From contig CAYNRE010000005.1 in the NCBI GenBank assembly GCA_964399535.1, positions 248,001-312,000 of the forward strand: a stretch of DNA of 64,000 nt, in the 5' to 3' direction. Below the pieces are notes generated by a model. It worked only from the letters and a program-made list of their open reading frames with translations, did not search any database and was not told the origin of the DNA. The position numbers were made by a program, and so were the translations under genes. Position 1 is the first letter of the stretch. Each line of letters starts with the position of its first letter. Of the stretch, positions 9,801 through 16,539 are shown piece after piece. This stretch comes from CAYNRE01 sp964399535 (GTDB lineage Bacteria; Planctomycetota; Planctomycetia; Pirellulales; CAYNRE01).

Positions 9801-10911
9801 CTCGGCCTCGGCGGTGCTGAGTAGCGCTACCCAGACAGGCGATCCGCGACGCCTGACCCTGGCCGAATACGACCTCGAATTCACCGCGGCCAGCTCCTAC
9901 CAGGGAGTTGTCCGCTGGACGCTGCCGCCGGGCGCGCCCACGAGGCTCGAGCTAGCGATGCCCGCGCAACTGGAGCCGGTCGAGTGGCGCTGCAATTCCC
10001 GGCCTGCGGCGATTCAAGCGATTGGCCCCAATCGCTGGGTGGTGACCCTGCCCGCGGAACCTTGGGGCCACGCCGTGGAAGTGTTGTTTCGCACTCAGAG
10101 TGGCGTGGAGCCCTCGCCCGGCACGCTGCCGGTGCCCGGTTTCCTGGGCGATTTTCCAGTTCAGGCGGTGTGGACCATTCGCGACCGATGCGGCCGCCGC
10201 TTGGTGCTGGATGCGGCCTCGCAGCTCAGCCCCTGGAAGGCGGCTATTTTCCGCTTGGGTGCCACGGTCGGGGCACTTACTCCGGGCGGCGCCGCGGGCA
10301 CCGCGCCGCCGTCGCTGGCTACCGCGCCCCGCTATTGGCAACACCAACTGGCGGTACGGCGGGCAGCCGCGCAGGCGGCGCTCGACCAGTTAACCGACGA
10401 CGACGAACGGCTCGCGGCCCGGACCGAACTCGAGGCCGCCGAGGGGCTTCTCGGGCAGGCCAGTTCGACCGCTACCGTCAGCGAGTCCGCGGCAAGTGCC
10501 ACGACCCGCGAGAATTACGACCTGCTCACGCGCTGGCGGCAGTCGGACCGTTTGGCAGCGCCGGCCAGCACTTGGCGCCCGGCCGAGAGCGATGCGGCGC
10601 TTCGCTACCACGCGGCCTGGCCCTGGGACCGGCTGGCGCGTTGGGGCGCGAAATCGCTCCTGCTGTTAGTGCTAGCAGGCGGGTTCTGGCTGCTCGCGGG
10701 GCGTCCTGACCGCCCGCTGCGATGGTTGCGGCGGCGGGCAAACTGGCTGGGGCTGGCCGCCAGCGCCGTTTGGTCGCTCGGTTTTTGGCCGGCGCCCTTG
10801 GGTTGGCTTGCCGCGGCCTACTTTCTGGGGCGTTTGGCCATGCGGCGCCAAGCCCGGCCGCTGCCGCGGAGACCGTCGGTGAGCCCTCGACCGATGACCG
10901 GTTGGTCGTAA
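3811..10911 (+). CDS. Giant exported multi-module membrane-anchored protein (unknown function)
   Basis: A 2366-residue protein starting at ATG 3811, overlapping the previous stop by ATGA. It begins with a clear signal peptide (RRAALRWLAWALLLATPLLA, cleavage near ARGEE). Residues about 40-1150 are beta-rich with no recognised catalytic motif. Residues about 1165-1280 contain several hydrophobic membrane segments, after which the sequence restarts with EVLIPVDGQR and a helix resembling the N-terminal opening of the preceding protein. A second beta-rich half follows (about 1300-2230), then a charged helical stretch and C-terminal membrane segments (about 2270-2350). The architecture looks like two copies of the module seen once in the upstream gene, fused head to tail. 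No homologue with known function was recognised. The coupling implies equal synthesis and possibly a shared complex in the periplasm or envelope. Confidence 0.85.
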   Translation: MSTLQAYCRRAALRWLAWALLLATPLLARGEEPAVRPPGQAPPSGLYRRAYVPAGRAADWPFRATRYWPMAADEFQQLVSSASPASEAGAPNVVLSSAVLEAHWQADRLQGIARLEIERLDPLPGDPREQSGDLPGPLLELLPAAIRWGEASWTGEAAQVAVIGGTARGPAVLVPKSGTLQWRWQLTPQKAADPTATGLTFLLGSLPTASVQWRFRLPAQWQPTLSGGVLSGGNLEPSGERLWQADLFEHPAAQLTVRTEPASPTEDTTFGWQETLHFRLGRQETTVAGRWELPASAGEPTQFALHADPAWEALEVRWADQLLSPVEAAADQRPGVYHYELPPAGPGEQAVEVRARSVTVVDRPWRLPRLELASPGWQQGTRTLTVLDPLAAEDLRLNDARIVSTRRLTGSPLGEQWELQCFAPSATATVRLATRPAPLSSWSVTRITPLPGQLRGTWQAEFEATEGERYLLDAAVPRPWLVDQVSSVPAEALADWRVDTTEQGDRRLRVSLRRPVTTSERLRLEVSGRLLRAPSGELALSELTMIRLDERAAAARLLALANPEALPLRASGPLERFELEWRQLSEEQQRLLGEPGSYVFVAPDRADPSIRVAYRSEAPRISGQVTTRVRKQGSLIQQEFLLSCRAEQAPVRTLWVAFSQSTGDSILWVLGPGNTPLSARRLTAAEQAERDWQAAAEVWQLTLPAPTRDSFELRGTRGLRWTGGAAPLTLPAICDSTSGSGRLVLTTRSGGLLRGDSPDSALPELLPDEPEFAGSLIYEYRTDDLWTARLRELRLVPESPAAASQPLVWRARLQSRIAEDGPILHQARYDWAPAGQTSFDFRLPPESQLQRAFVDGRPVVPRRDGPGWRLITANPAEVALVELQWTGPALERGVGWRVSAPWPDLSLPVLDSQWAVATAPPLSVQSSWFAPVYGAGAHPTWPQRLAGPWGGNRDDSPAWRRWLDSWLQEPGTESPDAEASFDALWRQSREALSAEPGAATWGQMLSAMAERARRTNHEFWIDAWALSAQGCSPSGPLPETDEPGSRLLSWVGLDRLETPSGGILLTMAGAAEEPADGAARGLRSPTARPLGDARLGQSQWRQVRQRYPGRYVSASQWVQGGEPFPLQVPPGRANSALLGAQANSRGGWTLTVWPTEPGRPTSVWIVHRPSTLALGWGTMLLMAALGGWLALSRRPAATALAAGCLLAALGAPDSWVPVTTGAWLGSLLGLVLPTVRWLAPWEATPSAVAEASVGRYRVATAVGLVLVALGGAARLAAQVPAAAVPEVLIPVDGQRQPTSDPWQVPDELYQLLVSRARQERARAGTLCIEADYELTLAEPGGNTTPLLAPREIEARFEVVLVEPGERIRLALEQSQVELLPEGVTVDGQPTTAQWVDQGSALEVVVFQPGWHTVRLKLAPTSALASAAGRMAIRLPRVPRATCRVRFPVDAWEVRLPQAEAESSPGHRHAATLAWADRLEVLWFADSADGQAAQPSGEQLTWLQVGPGATSIQLKLRLRFPPGGSRQCRLRLDPNLPPRPLTAHPGGQVVEGRAGSSRGELLLEIPAELGAEVELEGRWPWEAMSGIGRLQPPRVELVEPAPSRQWLALSVDPNLDYRQDAAEAVVGIPPAQFLKNWGSATAEPNWAARSSEPMAPWILSTRPRPTQLSVVQTSQFEAALPRPRVRSRARISLQSGVTFLHHLQMPGGWRVDELAVLEDGSPVAARWSQDDQGQVVVFLSAPCGPEQEVHLTISREAEGSDRPLNWSPPAWSEASEQSDQVQILASQQTEFAVTEAAGWNQLDLPTAKVDQRRVSSHWSCQGPPPAMQFTLRENLLAGRIWQMTTLVRQGANWEAAMVLRPQLSQGRLSVLRFELPHDWRDLVCDDPTVSLLESEDPKRQRRILTLELPDAAPQKESSWTVRARLELAAGAAPRLAVPLPLDSLNYSQLLVLPAQLDRAPARWSTQGVRPAVAEQLPRPLPFAPVAPQAYLAYRVVDDSASAVLSSATQTGDPRRLTLAEYDLEFTAASSYQGVVRWTLPPGAPTRLELAMPAQLEPVEWRCNSRPAAIQAIGPNRWVVTLPAEPWGHAVEVLFRTQSGVEPSPGTLPVPGFLGDFPVQAVWTIRDRCGRRLVLDAASQLSPWKAAIFRLGATVGALTPGGAAGTAPPSLATAPRYWQHQLAVRRAAAQAALDQLTDDDERLAARTELEAAEGLLGQASSTATVSESAASATTRENYDLLTRWRQSDRLAAPASTWRPAESDAALRYHAAWPWDRLARWGAKSLLLLVLAGGFWLLAGRPDRPLRWLRRRANWLGLAASAVWSLGFWPAPLGWLAAAYFLGRLAMRRQARPLPRRPSVSPRPMTGWS

Positions 10912-11004
10912 CCATCGGCACCGTCCCCCGAAGTTCAGCGTGCGATTGGCCGGCGCCGTTTCCCGGCGAGAAACCGCCGGAACGGGCCGTCCGCGCGACT
11001 CGAC

Positions 11005-11034
11005 TTGACCGCCGGGCCGGCCCAGTCGTATATC
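11005..11034 (+). promoter_or_regulatory. Sigma70-like promoter ahead of rimI
   Basis: TTGACC at 11005-11010 and TATATC at 11029-11034 are separated by 18 bp. The transcript would begin near 11041 and give a leader of about 180 bases before the rimI start. It lies in the 307-bp gap after the giant gene, in which I see no coding region. Confidence 0.45.
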
Positions 11035-11218
11035 TGCCGCAGCGGGGCATCGCTGGGCGGCGGGCTTGGCGACACGCGACACGGGGCGACCGGCCCGGCC
11101 GTTGGCCGATGCTCGCCGGGGACCGAGGCGGGACGTCAACCGGCTACCGGACATCGATCGTTAGACCAGGCCAGCGGCGCGACAGGATGTGGCGCCAGGG
11201 CCCAGGCAGGAGGCCGAT

Positions 11219-11785
11219 ATGAGCCACGAGCCATCGTTCCATTCATCGCAACCGGGGGTGTTCCGCCCCTGCGACACCCGGCCGGCGGTGCCAGTGCACA
11301 TTCGCTGGATGATCCGCCGCGACATGGCCGAAGTGCTCGACATCGAGTCCGAGGCCTTCGAGTTTTCCTGGACCGAGGAAGACTTCATCCGCTGCCTGCA
11401 ACAGCGAAACTGCATTGGCATGGTGGCCGAGCGCGACGAGAAGGTCGTCGGCTTCATGATCTACGAATTGCACAAGACTCGCCTTCATATCCTGAATTTC
11501 GCCGTCGCCACCGCCGTGCGCCGCCAGGACGTGGGCCGCCAAATGGTGGAAAAGCTGGCCGGCAAGCTCTCGCAGCAGCGTCGCAGCCGAATCACGCTCG
11601 AGGTGCGCGAAACGAACCTGGCCGCCCAACTGTTCTTCCGCTCGCAAGGTTTCCGGGCAATCTCGCTCTTGCGCGAGTTCTACGAAGACACGCCGGAAGA
11701 CGCCTACTTCATGGAGTTTCAACTGCCCAGCGCCGTGCCCGAAGGCGTGCTGCCGACCAATCGCATCGCACGGCTGGCGGGCTGA
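11219..11785 (+). CDS. rimI: Ribosomal protein S18-alanine N-acetyltransferase (GNAT family)
   Basis: A 188-residue GNAT acetyltransferase. RimI acetylates the N-terminal alanine of ribosomal protein S18 with acetyl-CoA in the cytoplasm. The start is ATG 11219, five bases after a perfect AGGAGG. Diagnostic features are the opening IRWMIRRDMAEVLDIE, the E-AFEFSWTEEDF segment typical of RimI, the acetyl-CoA-binding turn VRRQDVGRQM (here DVGRQM in place of the usual G-x-G) and the C-terminal ETNLAAQLFFRSQGF-A...REFYEDTPEDAYFM, which matches the NxxAxxLYxxxGF...YY....DAxxM ending of RimI. The protein carries about 20 extra N-terminal residues. Paralogous GNATs can acetylate other targets, so the S18 substrate is inferred from family resemblance. 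Confidence 0.85.
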   Translation: MSHEPSFHSSQPGVFRPCDTRPAVPVHIRWMIRRDMAEVLDIESEAFEFSWTEEDFIRCLQQRNCIGMVAERDEKVVGFMIYELHKTRLHILNFAVATAVRRQDVGRQMVEKLAGKLSQQRRSRITLEVRETNLAAQLFFRSQGFRAISLLREFYEDTPEDAYFMEFQLPSAVPEGVLPTNRIARLAG

Positions 11786-11855
11786 GAAACGCCGCGGAGG
11801 CCGTCGCCTGGGGGGCCGGCCGAGCGCCGGCAGGATGCGCACCGCCCCCCAGCGG

Positions 11856-12365
11856 CTACAGCGGCAGAAAATGCACTTCGAGCGCCGGCAGCTCGACCAC
11901 GGCCAACGAGTGGGGCTGGGCCCGATACAAGGCCCCGGGGTTGAGCACCAGGGTGCGGCCGCGCCGCTCGTGACGCTGCCGATGGGTGTGCCCATGGCAA
12001 ACTAGGTCCCAGGTGCCCTCGGCAATGGTTTGATCGAGCCGGGCCTGATCGTCGCCGTGCAGAAACGCGATTCGTCGCCCCGCCAGTTCCAAACTGCCAA
12101 ATTCGCCATGGCAGGTCTGGCCCAGCGCAAGCAGTTCCTTCCGCAACTCGGCGCGATCGTAGTCGCAGTTGCCGAAGACGTAATGGCCGGGCCATTGCAA
12201 GAGCGCCCGGGCCACGGCGATCGAGCCGATATCGCCGCAGTGTACCAGGGCCGCGACTGGCCAGCTCTCCAGGGCCCGCGCGGCCTGCTGCGTAAAGGCG
12301 ACCTGGCCGTGCGTGTCGCTTAACACCGCCAGAAGTTGGTTGGTCTGGGCCTGGTCCGCGATCAC
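11856..12365 (-). CDS. YfcE/MJ0936-type metallophosphoesterase
   Basis: A 169-residue calcineurin-like phosphoesterase. All five metal-binding blocks are visible in order: SDTHG, HCGDIGS, GNCDYD, HGDD and HGHTHRQ, the last followed by LNPGAL, which is standard for the YfcE subfamily. These enzymes use a di-metal centre to hydrolyse phosphodiesters; physiological substrates are usually unknown. I chose GTG at 12365 because it places the SDTHG block about 15 residues from the N-terminus. A longer frame up to 12470 would prepend a proline/arginine-rich segment unlike the family. The gene is divergent from the acyltransferase at 12525 and convergent with rimI. Confidence 0.85.
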   Translation of the reverse strand: MIADQAQTNQLLAVLSDTHGQVAFTQQAARALESWPVAALVHCGDIGSIAVARALLQWPGHYVFGNCDYDRAELRKELLALGQTCHGEFGSLELAGRRIAFLHGDDQARLDQTIAEGTWDLVCHGHTHRQRHERRGRTLVLNPGALYRAQPHSLAVVELPALEVHFLPL

Positions 12366-12524
12366 CGAGTTTGGGCTCACTGCTTGGGGGTGCTGGCGCG
12401 CAGCGGCTCGTCGAACCGGCTCGCCCGTCGCCGATTTGGGAACTATATTTGAGGCCCGGGGCCACGGCAACTTGGTCTCCGACTGGCGCCCTGGTCTTGC
12501 CGGCCCTTGGTTCGCTCGCGGCTC

Positions 12525-13334
12525 ATGTTTTCTCCGACGGTTACCTGGTGGTTCTCCTGGGTGGTGCTGCTGGCCATTGTGGGCTCAGCGGTGACGCACT
12601 TCTTGCTGCGCTATCGCCGCGAGACCGAATATGCCTGGGTGCTGTTGCCGCTATTCGTGCTGCACCGTTTCTTCACTCGCCTGCTCTGGCGCACCTCGAT
12701 CAGCGGTCCGCTGCCGATACCTCCGGGCCAGGGCGCCATTATCATCTGCAATCACTCCACGTCGGTCGATCCGGCATTCATTCAACTAGGCATCCAGCGC
12801 GTCGTGCATTGGATGGTAGCCCGCGAATACAGCCTGGACCCGAAGCTGGCCTGGATCTTTCGCCTGCTAGGCACGATTCCGGTGAACCGCGACGGAGTGG
12901 ATACGGCGGCCACCAAGGCCACGATCCGGTTGGCCCGCGAAGGCCAGCCCGTGGGGCTGTTGCCTGAGGGGCGGATCAACATGACCGACGAATTGCTCTT
13001 GCCCGGGCGGCCCGGGGTGGCCCTGATCGCGCTGCGGGCAAGGGTGCCGGTGGTCCCCTGTTATGTGCGCGGGGCGCCGTACGACGGCTCGGCCTTCGGC
13101 TGCTTTCTGATTCCGGCCAAAGTACACGTCGAGGTGGGGCAGCCGCTCGATTTGTCGGAGTTCTATCGCCGCCGCCACGAGGACGGCATCTTGGAAGAAC
13201 TGACGCTGTATCTGATGCGCGAAATCGCCAAGCTGGCCGGCGAACCCGACTATCAGCCGAGCCTGGCCACCGGGCGTCGCTGGACCGACTTCAACCAGGA
13301 AGACTGGGACCGCGCCCGCCGGCGGATGGCCTAG
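12525..13334 (+). CDS. plsC: 1-acyl-sn-glycerol-3-phosphate acyltransferase-like protein
   Basis: A 269-residue membrane-associated acyltransferase of the PlsC superfamily, which transfers an acyl chain to lysophosphatidic acid in phospholipid synthesis. One N-terminal membrane segment (residues about 8-28) and a second hydrophobic stretch (36-50) precede the catalytic block NHSTSVDPAF, in which His77 and Asp82 form the HX4D motif. The substrate-binding block PEGRIN (replacing the usual PEGTRS) and the later PVVPCYVRG segment are also present. ATG 12525 was preferred over an upstream TTG at 12507 because it begins directly before the membrane segment. The altered third block and the variety of PlsC-like paralogues leave the acyl acceptor open; an ornithine-lipid or other lipid acyltransferase is possible. 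Confidence 0.8.
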   Translation: MFSPTVTWWFSWVVLLAIVGSAVTHFLLRYRRETEYAWVLLPLFVLHRFFTRLLWRTSISGPLPIPPGQGAIIICNHSTSVDPAFIQLGIQRVVHWMVAREYSLDPKLAWIFRLLGTIPVNRDGVDTAATKATIRLAREGQPVGLLPEGRINMTDELLLPGRPGVALIALRARVPVVPCYVRGAPYDGSAFGCFLIPAKVHVEVGQPLDLSEFYRRRHEDGILEELTLYLMREIAKLAGEPDYQPSLATGRRWTDFNQEDWDRARRRMA

Positions 13335-13346
13335 CCGCCCGTCGAT

Positions 13347-13367
13347 AAAAGCCGGCGTCGCTTTTTT
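13347..13367 (+). terminator. Weak rho-independent terminator after the acyltransferase
   Basis: The inverted repeat AAAAGC / GCTTTT (13347-13352 and 13360-13365) has a 7-base loop and runs into six T residues. The stem is short and AT-rich, so termination efficiency is uncertain. It lies 13 bp after the acyltransferase stop. Confidence 0.35.
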
Positions 13368-13701
13368 CAACCTCGTCAAACGTCGAGCCAAGCTCGTCGC
13401 GGCGCGCCACACGGCGACTTTCACCGCTGGGTTGGCATCGCGTCCCTGCGATGACGCAGCCCGCCGAATCCTTCGACGGCCTGTTAGGCCCCTCTGGCCG
13501 CACGATCGCAGGCAGCCGGTACCCTGGGGAAAACCCCGGTCTCGACTCCGGGCTCTTAGTCGTCGGCGGTAATCCAACGGCTTCCCGGCGACCACGGGGT
13601 AACAGTCGCCCCGGCATTGCGCTTGGGTGAGATGCCGCGGCCCCTCCGGCACCCCAAACACCTTTCCCGAGGGGAACCTTCCGAACAGGAGCGAATCGAC
13701 G
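13368..13701. other. Non-coding gap before the double-glycine peptide
   Basis: I see no convincing gene here. There is a small hairpin CTGGGG-AAAA-CCCCGG at 13524-13539 followed by several other short GC-rich complementary segments, so the leader of the downstream peptide may be structured. No known riboswitch signature was recognised. Confidence 0.4.
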
Positions 13702-13929
13702 ATGGTCCCGACTGGCGCAATGGAAAAACAGCACGGCCTGGAAACGCGGGTGCTCTCGGCCGACGAAATGGCCCTGGTCAGCGGCGGCACCAATGTGCTC
13801 TGGGTGATGGCCAAAACGGTGATCGGCGCCTTGGAATCCGCCGGGCGAACGGTGCTCGACACCGTCTCAGGCGACTCGACCGAAACCAAACTGATGAATT
13901 TCCTGGAGAACAACATTCGTCCCAAGTAA
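13702..13929 (+). CDS. Double-glycine leader peptide, bacteriocin-like precursor
   Basis: A 75-residue precursor-like peptide. ATG 13702 is preceded by AGGAG at 13687-13691 with a 10-base gap. Residues 18-29 read LSADEMALVSGG, a very good match to the LSxxELxxVxGG leader consensus recognised by C39-peptidase ABC exporters (ComA/LagD type). Cleavage after Gly29 would release a 46-residue, cysteine-free core that begins TNVLWV, contains an amphipathic helical stretch and ends with a charged tail. The family includes class II bacteriocins, pheromones and microcin-like peptides. No peptidase/ABC exporter, immunity gene or second precursor is next to it. A dedicated exporter must be elsewhere if the leader is functional. 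A later ATG at residue 7 is a possible start. Confidence 0.6.
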   Translation: MVPTGAMEKQHGLETRVLSADEMALVSGGTNVLWVMAKTVIGALESAGRTVLDTVSGDSTETKLMNFLENNIRPK

Positions 13930-13967
13930 CTCGCGCGATCCGTGTCGTCGCCGGCTGGGTTCGGCGG

Positions 13968-13997
13968 CCCGGGGGCGCGGAGAAACCGGCCCCCGGG
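13968..13997 (+). other. Strong GC hairpin after the leader peptide gene
   Basis: CCCGGGGGC at 13968-13976 pairs perfectly with GCCCCCGGG at 13989-13997 around a 12-base loop. No T tract follows, so it is more likely an mRNA 3'-end stabiliser or a pause element than a classical rho-independent terminator. Confidence 0.4.
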
Positions 13998-14065
13998 TCA
14001 TCGCCGAGCGCGGCGCCAATGGCCCGCCGGCCCGGCGCGGTTTGCACTCCGGCCGCCAAGCGCAG

Positions 14066-14095
14066 TTGTCGTCGCCCGAGCACCTACCCTAGAAT
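14066..14095 (+). promoter_or_regulatory. Sigma70-like promoter ahead of the first DUF1080 gene
   Basis: TTGTCG at 14066-14071 and TAGAAT at 14090-14095 are 18 bp apart. The start of transcription would fall near 14102, about 87 bases before the GTG start at 14189. Confidence 0.4.
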
Positions 14096-14188
14096 CTTGG
14101 GCCTGCGAGCGGGCCCCGATACCCGGGGGACGACCAACCAGGTCGACGGGTCTCGAAGGCCAGCCCGACACCTGGGGAGGATGCCACC

Positions 14189-14866
14189 GTGACGCACATC
14201 CATGACTCGCTTGTCGCCTTGGGTCGTAGCTCGCGGGGCGCGGCCCGGCGCGGCAGGGCATGGGCCGTGTTGGCCTGGGCGGCGCTGGCGCTCGGCTCGC
14301 CGGCCGTGGCCGAAGAGGGGTTTGCGCCGCTCTTCGACGGCCAAACCCTGCGCGGCTGGCACGGGGACGACACGCTCTGGCACGTCGACGATGGGGCCAT
14401 CGTCGGCAGCACCGAAGGCCACCCGCTCAAACACAACTCGTTTCTGGCCACCGATGCAAAATACAAAAACTTCGTGCTGCGGCTGAAGTTCAAGCTCCGT
14501 AATCACAACTCGGGCGTGCAGTTTCGCAGCAAGTCGCTCCCCGATCACGTGGTGCAAGGCTACCAGGCCGATATCGCCGACAACATGTTTCTGGGCATCC
14601 TCTACGAAGAGGGGGGGCGCGGCATTCTGGTCAACGTATCCAAGCCCGACGAGGTCAAGGCGCACCTCAACGAAGACGGCTGGAACGAGTACGTGATCAC
14701 CGCCGACGGGCCGCACATCACCCAGGTGCTGAACGGCTACACGACGGTGGATTACATCGAGAAGGAACCGGTCGGGGCCACCGAGGGAATCATCGCCCTG
14801 CAGTTGCACACCGGCCCTGAAATGAAAATCTGGTTCAAGGATATCGAACTCAAGCCGCTGCCCTAG
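14189..14866 (+). CDS. Secreted DUF1080 (3-keto-disaccharide hydrolase-like) protein
   Basis: A 225-residue exported protein with one DUF1080 domain, a concanavalin-like beta-sandwich that is heavily expanded in planctomycetes. The GTG start at 14189 is supported by GGGGAGG eight bases upstream. The signal peptide runs to about residue 41 (RAWAVLAWAALALGSPAVA). The domain opens with the typical FAPLFDGQTLRGWHG, contains NHNSGVQFRS, and closes with IALQLHTGPEMKIWFKDIEL. The family name comes from characterised 3-keto-glycoside hydrolases, but most members are untested; sugar binding or cleavage is inferred. It stands alone, convergent with the ATP-grasp gene, behind its own promoter-like sequence. 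Confidence 0.9.
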   Translation: MTHIHDSLVALGRSSRGAARRGRAWAVLAWAALALGSPAVAEEGFAPLFDGQTLRGWHGDDTLWHVDDGAIVGSTEGHPLKHNSFLATDAKYKNFVLRLKFKLRNHNSGVQFRSKSLPDHVVQGYQADIADNMFLGILYEEGGRGILVNVSKPDEVKAHLNEDGWNEYVITADGPHITQVLNGYTTVDYIEKEPVGATEGIIALQLHTGPEMKIWFKDIELKPLP

Positions 14867-14875
14867 CGGGCCGGT

Positions 14876-16126
14876 TCAAGGCGCGGTCACGCTGGCCGTC
14901 GTGAGCTGAGACCGTAGCCAGCTCAGTTGCCGGCGCAGTTGGGCGAGGACCGCGGCCGAGTCCTCGCCATAGGCCAGCGCCGTGGCCACCGGCCAGCCGG
15001 CCTCCACGCGTGAGCCGGCCGCGGGCACGTCGGCCCACGCGCCCAGCGCTGGCTCAAGCGCCAACGCCCGCAGTGTTTCGGCCAGCCGTGGGGAAACCAC
15101 CGCAGGCTCGCGGGTGTAGTAAATAGCCTTCCCCACGCAGACCGGCGCATCGCGATCGGCGTTAGACGGAAAACCAGCCAGGCGGTTCGCGCCGGGCCAA
15201 AGTTCGCCGCGCTCGCCGCCAACGACGGGGGCTTGCTGGTCATCGAACGACCCGCACGCCGCGGCCTGAAGAACTAGGGCCGAGCCGAGGCCGGCGCGCT
15301 CCAGAATCTCCATCGAGGCCGTATAGCGAGGATTGATCTCGACGGGCACGAAGCTCAAGGCATCGTCCCCCCTGGGCTCGAGCACTCCGTCGACGCCGAA
15401 CAAACCGCGTAGTCCACAAGCCGCGGTCAACACCTGGCCCATTCGCTCAATTTGTTCCAACGTTGTCTCGGGTACCGTCACGGGCCCAATCGAGCCGGCG
15501 TATTGCAGCCCCCGTGCGCCGGTCCAGGGTGCGGGCGCGAGCGACTGAGTCAGGCCGCAAAGCCGGCAACCAGATCGCCCGGCCACGAACAAGGCGGCCG
15601 CCGGGCACCCTTCGACAACCCGCTGAAAGAACCAGCGGCCTTCCCCCTGCGGCAAGGCCTGCCCCGCCCAGGGCTCGACGTGCAGGCCGCCGCTACCTGC
15701 CAGGCGCTTGGCAAACCAGGTGCCGTCGCGCGGCAACCGCGCGTGGTCGAAGCGCCACTCGACCCAGGGCAACTCGGCCTCGGCAAGGGCCGCGTTCCAC
15801 ACTGCCGGCTCACGGGCCGCGCGTAAGGCCGCGGGCAGCGAGCCCCATAGCCCCGGGCGGCGGGCAGCCCAAGCGGCAATCAGCTCAGGCTGGTTTTCCA
15901 GCCCCCCGGTAAACATCCAAGGGCCGGGGGGCGCCGCTTCGATCACGGCGCCCAGCCCGGCGGGATAATCGGGGGGACAGGTCACCGCGGCCCAGTGGTG
16001 GGTATCGACGTCGGCGAACAGGTCGCCCCCCGACACGTCGAACCCTGCCCGCTGGGCCGACCAGGCCGCCGCGCGAATGCTGGCGCCGACGATGGTCAGC
16101 GCCGGTCGCTTGGCCGCGGCGTTCAA
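14876..16126 (-). CDS. ATP-grasp protein of the planctomycete C1/H4MPT gene set
   Basis: A 416-residue ATP-grasp-fold protein. The start is TTG 16126, which overlaps the stop of the upstream CAP-domain gene (TTGA, 16126-16123) and opens directly onto a Rossmann-like strand, LTIVGASIRAAAWSAQRAG. The central part has GTWFAKRLAGSGG (nucleotide-binding loop) and GRWFFQRVVEG, and the metal-binding acidic strand FVPVEINPRYTASME typical of the superfamily (E-x-N). ATP-grasp enzymes join an acid to an amine via an acyl phosphate. Position 1 kb from fae suggests a role in H4MPT cofactor biosynthesis, since ATP-grasp genes accompany H4MPT genes in methylotrophs; that is inference from known clusters. 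A carbamoyl-phosphate-synthase-like or peptide-ligase role cannot be excluded. Confidence 0.75.
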   Translation of the reverse strand: MNAAAKRPALTIVGASIRAAAWSAQRAGFDVSGGDLFADVDTHHWAAVTCPPDYPAGLGAVIEAAPPGPWMFTGGLENQPELIAAWAARRPGLWGSLPAALRAAREPAVWNAALAEAELPWVEWRFDHARLPRDGTWFAKRLAGSGGLHVEPWAGQALPQGEGRWFFQRVVEGCPAAALFVAGRSGCRLCGLTQSLAPAPWTGARGLQYAGSIGPVTVPETTLEQIERMGQVLTAACGLRGLFGVDGVLEPRGDDALSFVPVEINPRYTASMEILERAGLGSALVLQAAACGSFDDQQAPVVGGERGELWPGANRLAGFPSNADRDAPVCVGKAIYYTREPAVVSPRLAETLRALALEPALGAWADVPAAGSRVEAGWPVATALAYGEDSAAVLAQLRRQLSWLRSQLTTASVTAP

Positions 16127-16539
16127 CGCAGGAACTGCTGCACCCAGTAGATGGCGCCCCCGCGGCTGCGATACGCGGCCACGCCGATGCGGCGCCAACT
16201 GCGATTAAGAATATTGGCCCGGTGGCCCGAGGAGTTCATCCAAGCCCGGAGGGCCCCAGTGCTGTCGGCCTGGCCCATGGCAATGTTCTCGGCCACGGGG
16301 TCGCTGGTGTGGCGAAAGTTGCCGGTGCTCGACATCCAAAGCGAGTGCTTGCGGGCCGACCGCATCAGCCGTTCGTCGACCAGCAGCGGGGGCAATCCGC
16401 GCCGCTTTCGTTCCGCGTTGGTACGGGTAATCACGTTGCGCTCCACCTGGTGCAGCACCATCGAATCGGGCAGCGGATCCAGCTTGGGCTGGGGAATGCT
16501 GGTCAGAACCATGGCGACAACTGCAGCTTCAACGAACAT
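16123..16539 (-). CDS. Secreted CAP (SCP/PR-1) domain protein
   Basis: A 138-residue exported protein. ATG 16539 follows AGGAGGAG with a 6-base gap, which rules out the longer frame from 16557. A short hydrophobic signal (residues 1-20) is followed by one CAP domain: RTNAERKRRGLPPL, RMRSARKHSLWM-like helix (here RLMRSARKHSLWMSS), GNFRHTSD, VAENIAMG, MNSSGHRANILN and RIGVAAYRS. The histidines and glutamate expected in the CAP cavity are present. Bacterial CAP proteins are extracellular and mostly uncharacterised; some bind lipids or cell-wall material. The stop overlaps the start of the ATP-grasp gene by TTGA, an odd coupling of a secreted domain to a cytoplasmic ligase. Confidence 0.85.
   Translation of the reverse strand: MFVEAAVVAMVLTSIPQPKLDPLPDSMVLHQVERNVITRTNAERKRRGLPPLLVDERLMRSARKHSLWMSSTGNFRHTSDPVAENIAMGQADSTGALRAWMNSSGHRANILNRSWRRIGVAAYRSRGGAIYWVQQFLR

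Noticed and set aside
13490..13560. tRNA-like arm (CCCGG, loop, CCGGG) in the gap at 13.5 kb
   Set aside because: The loop has eight bases and no acceptor stem or anticodon arm can be formed around it.
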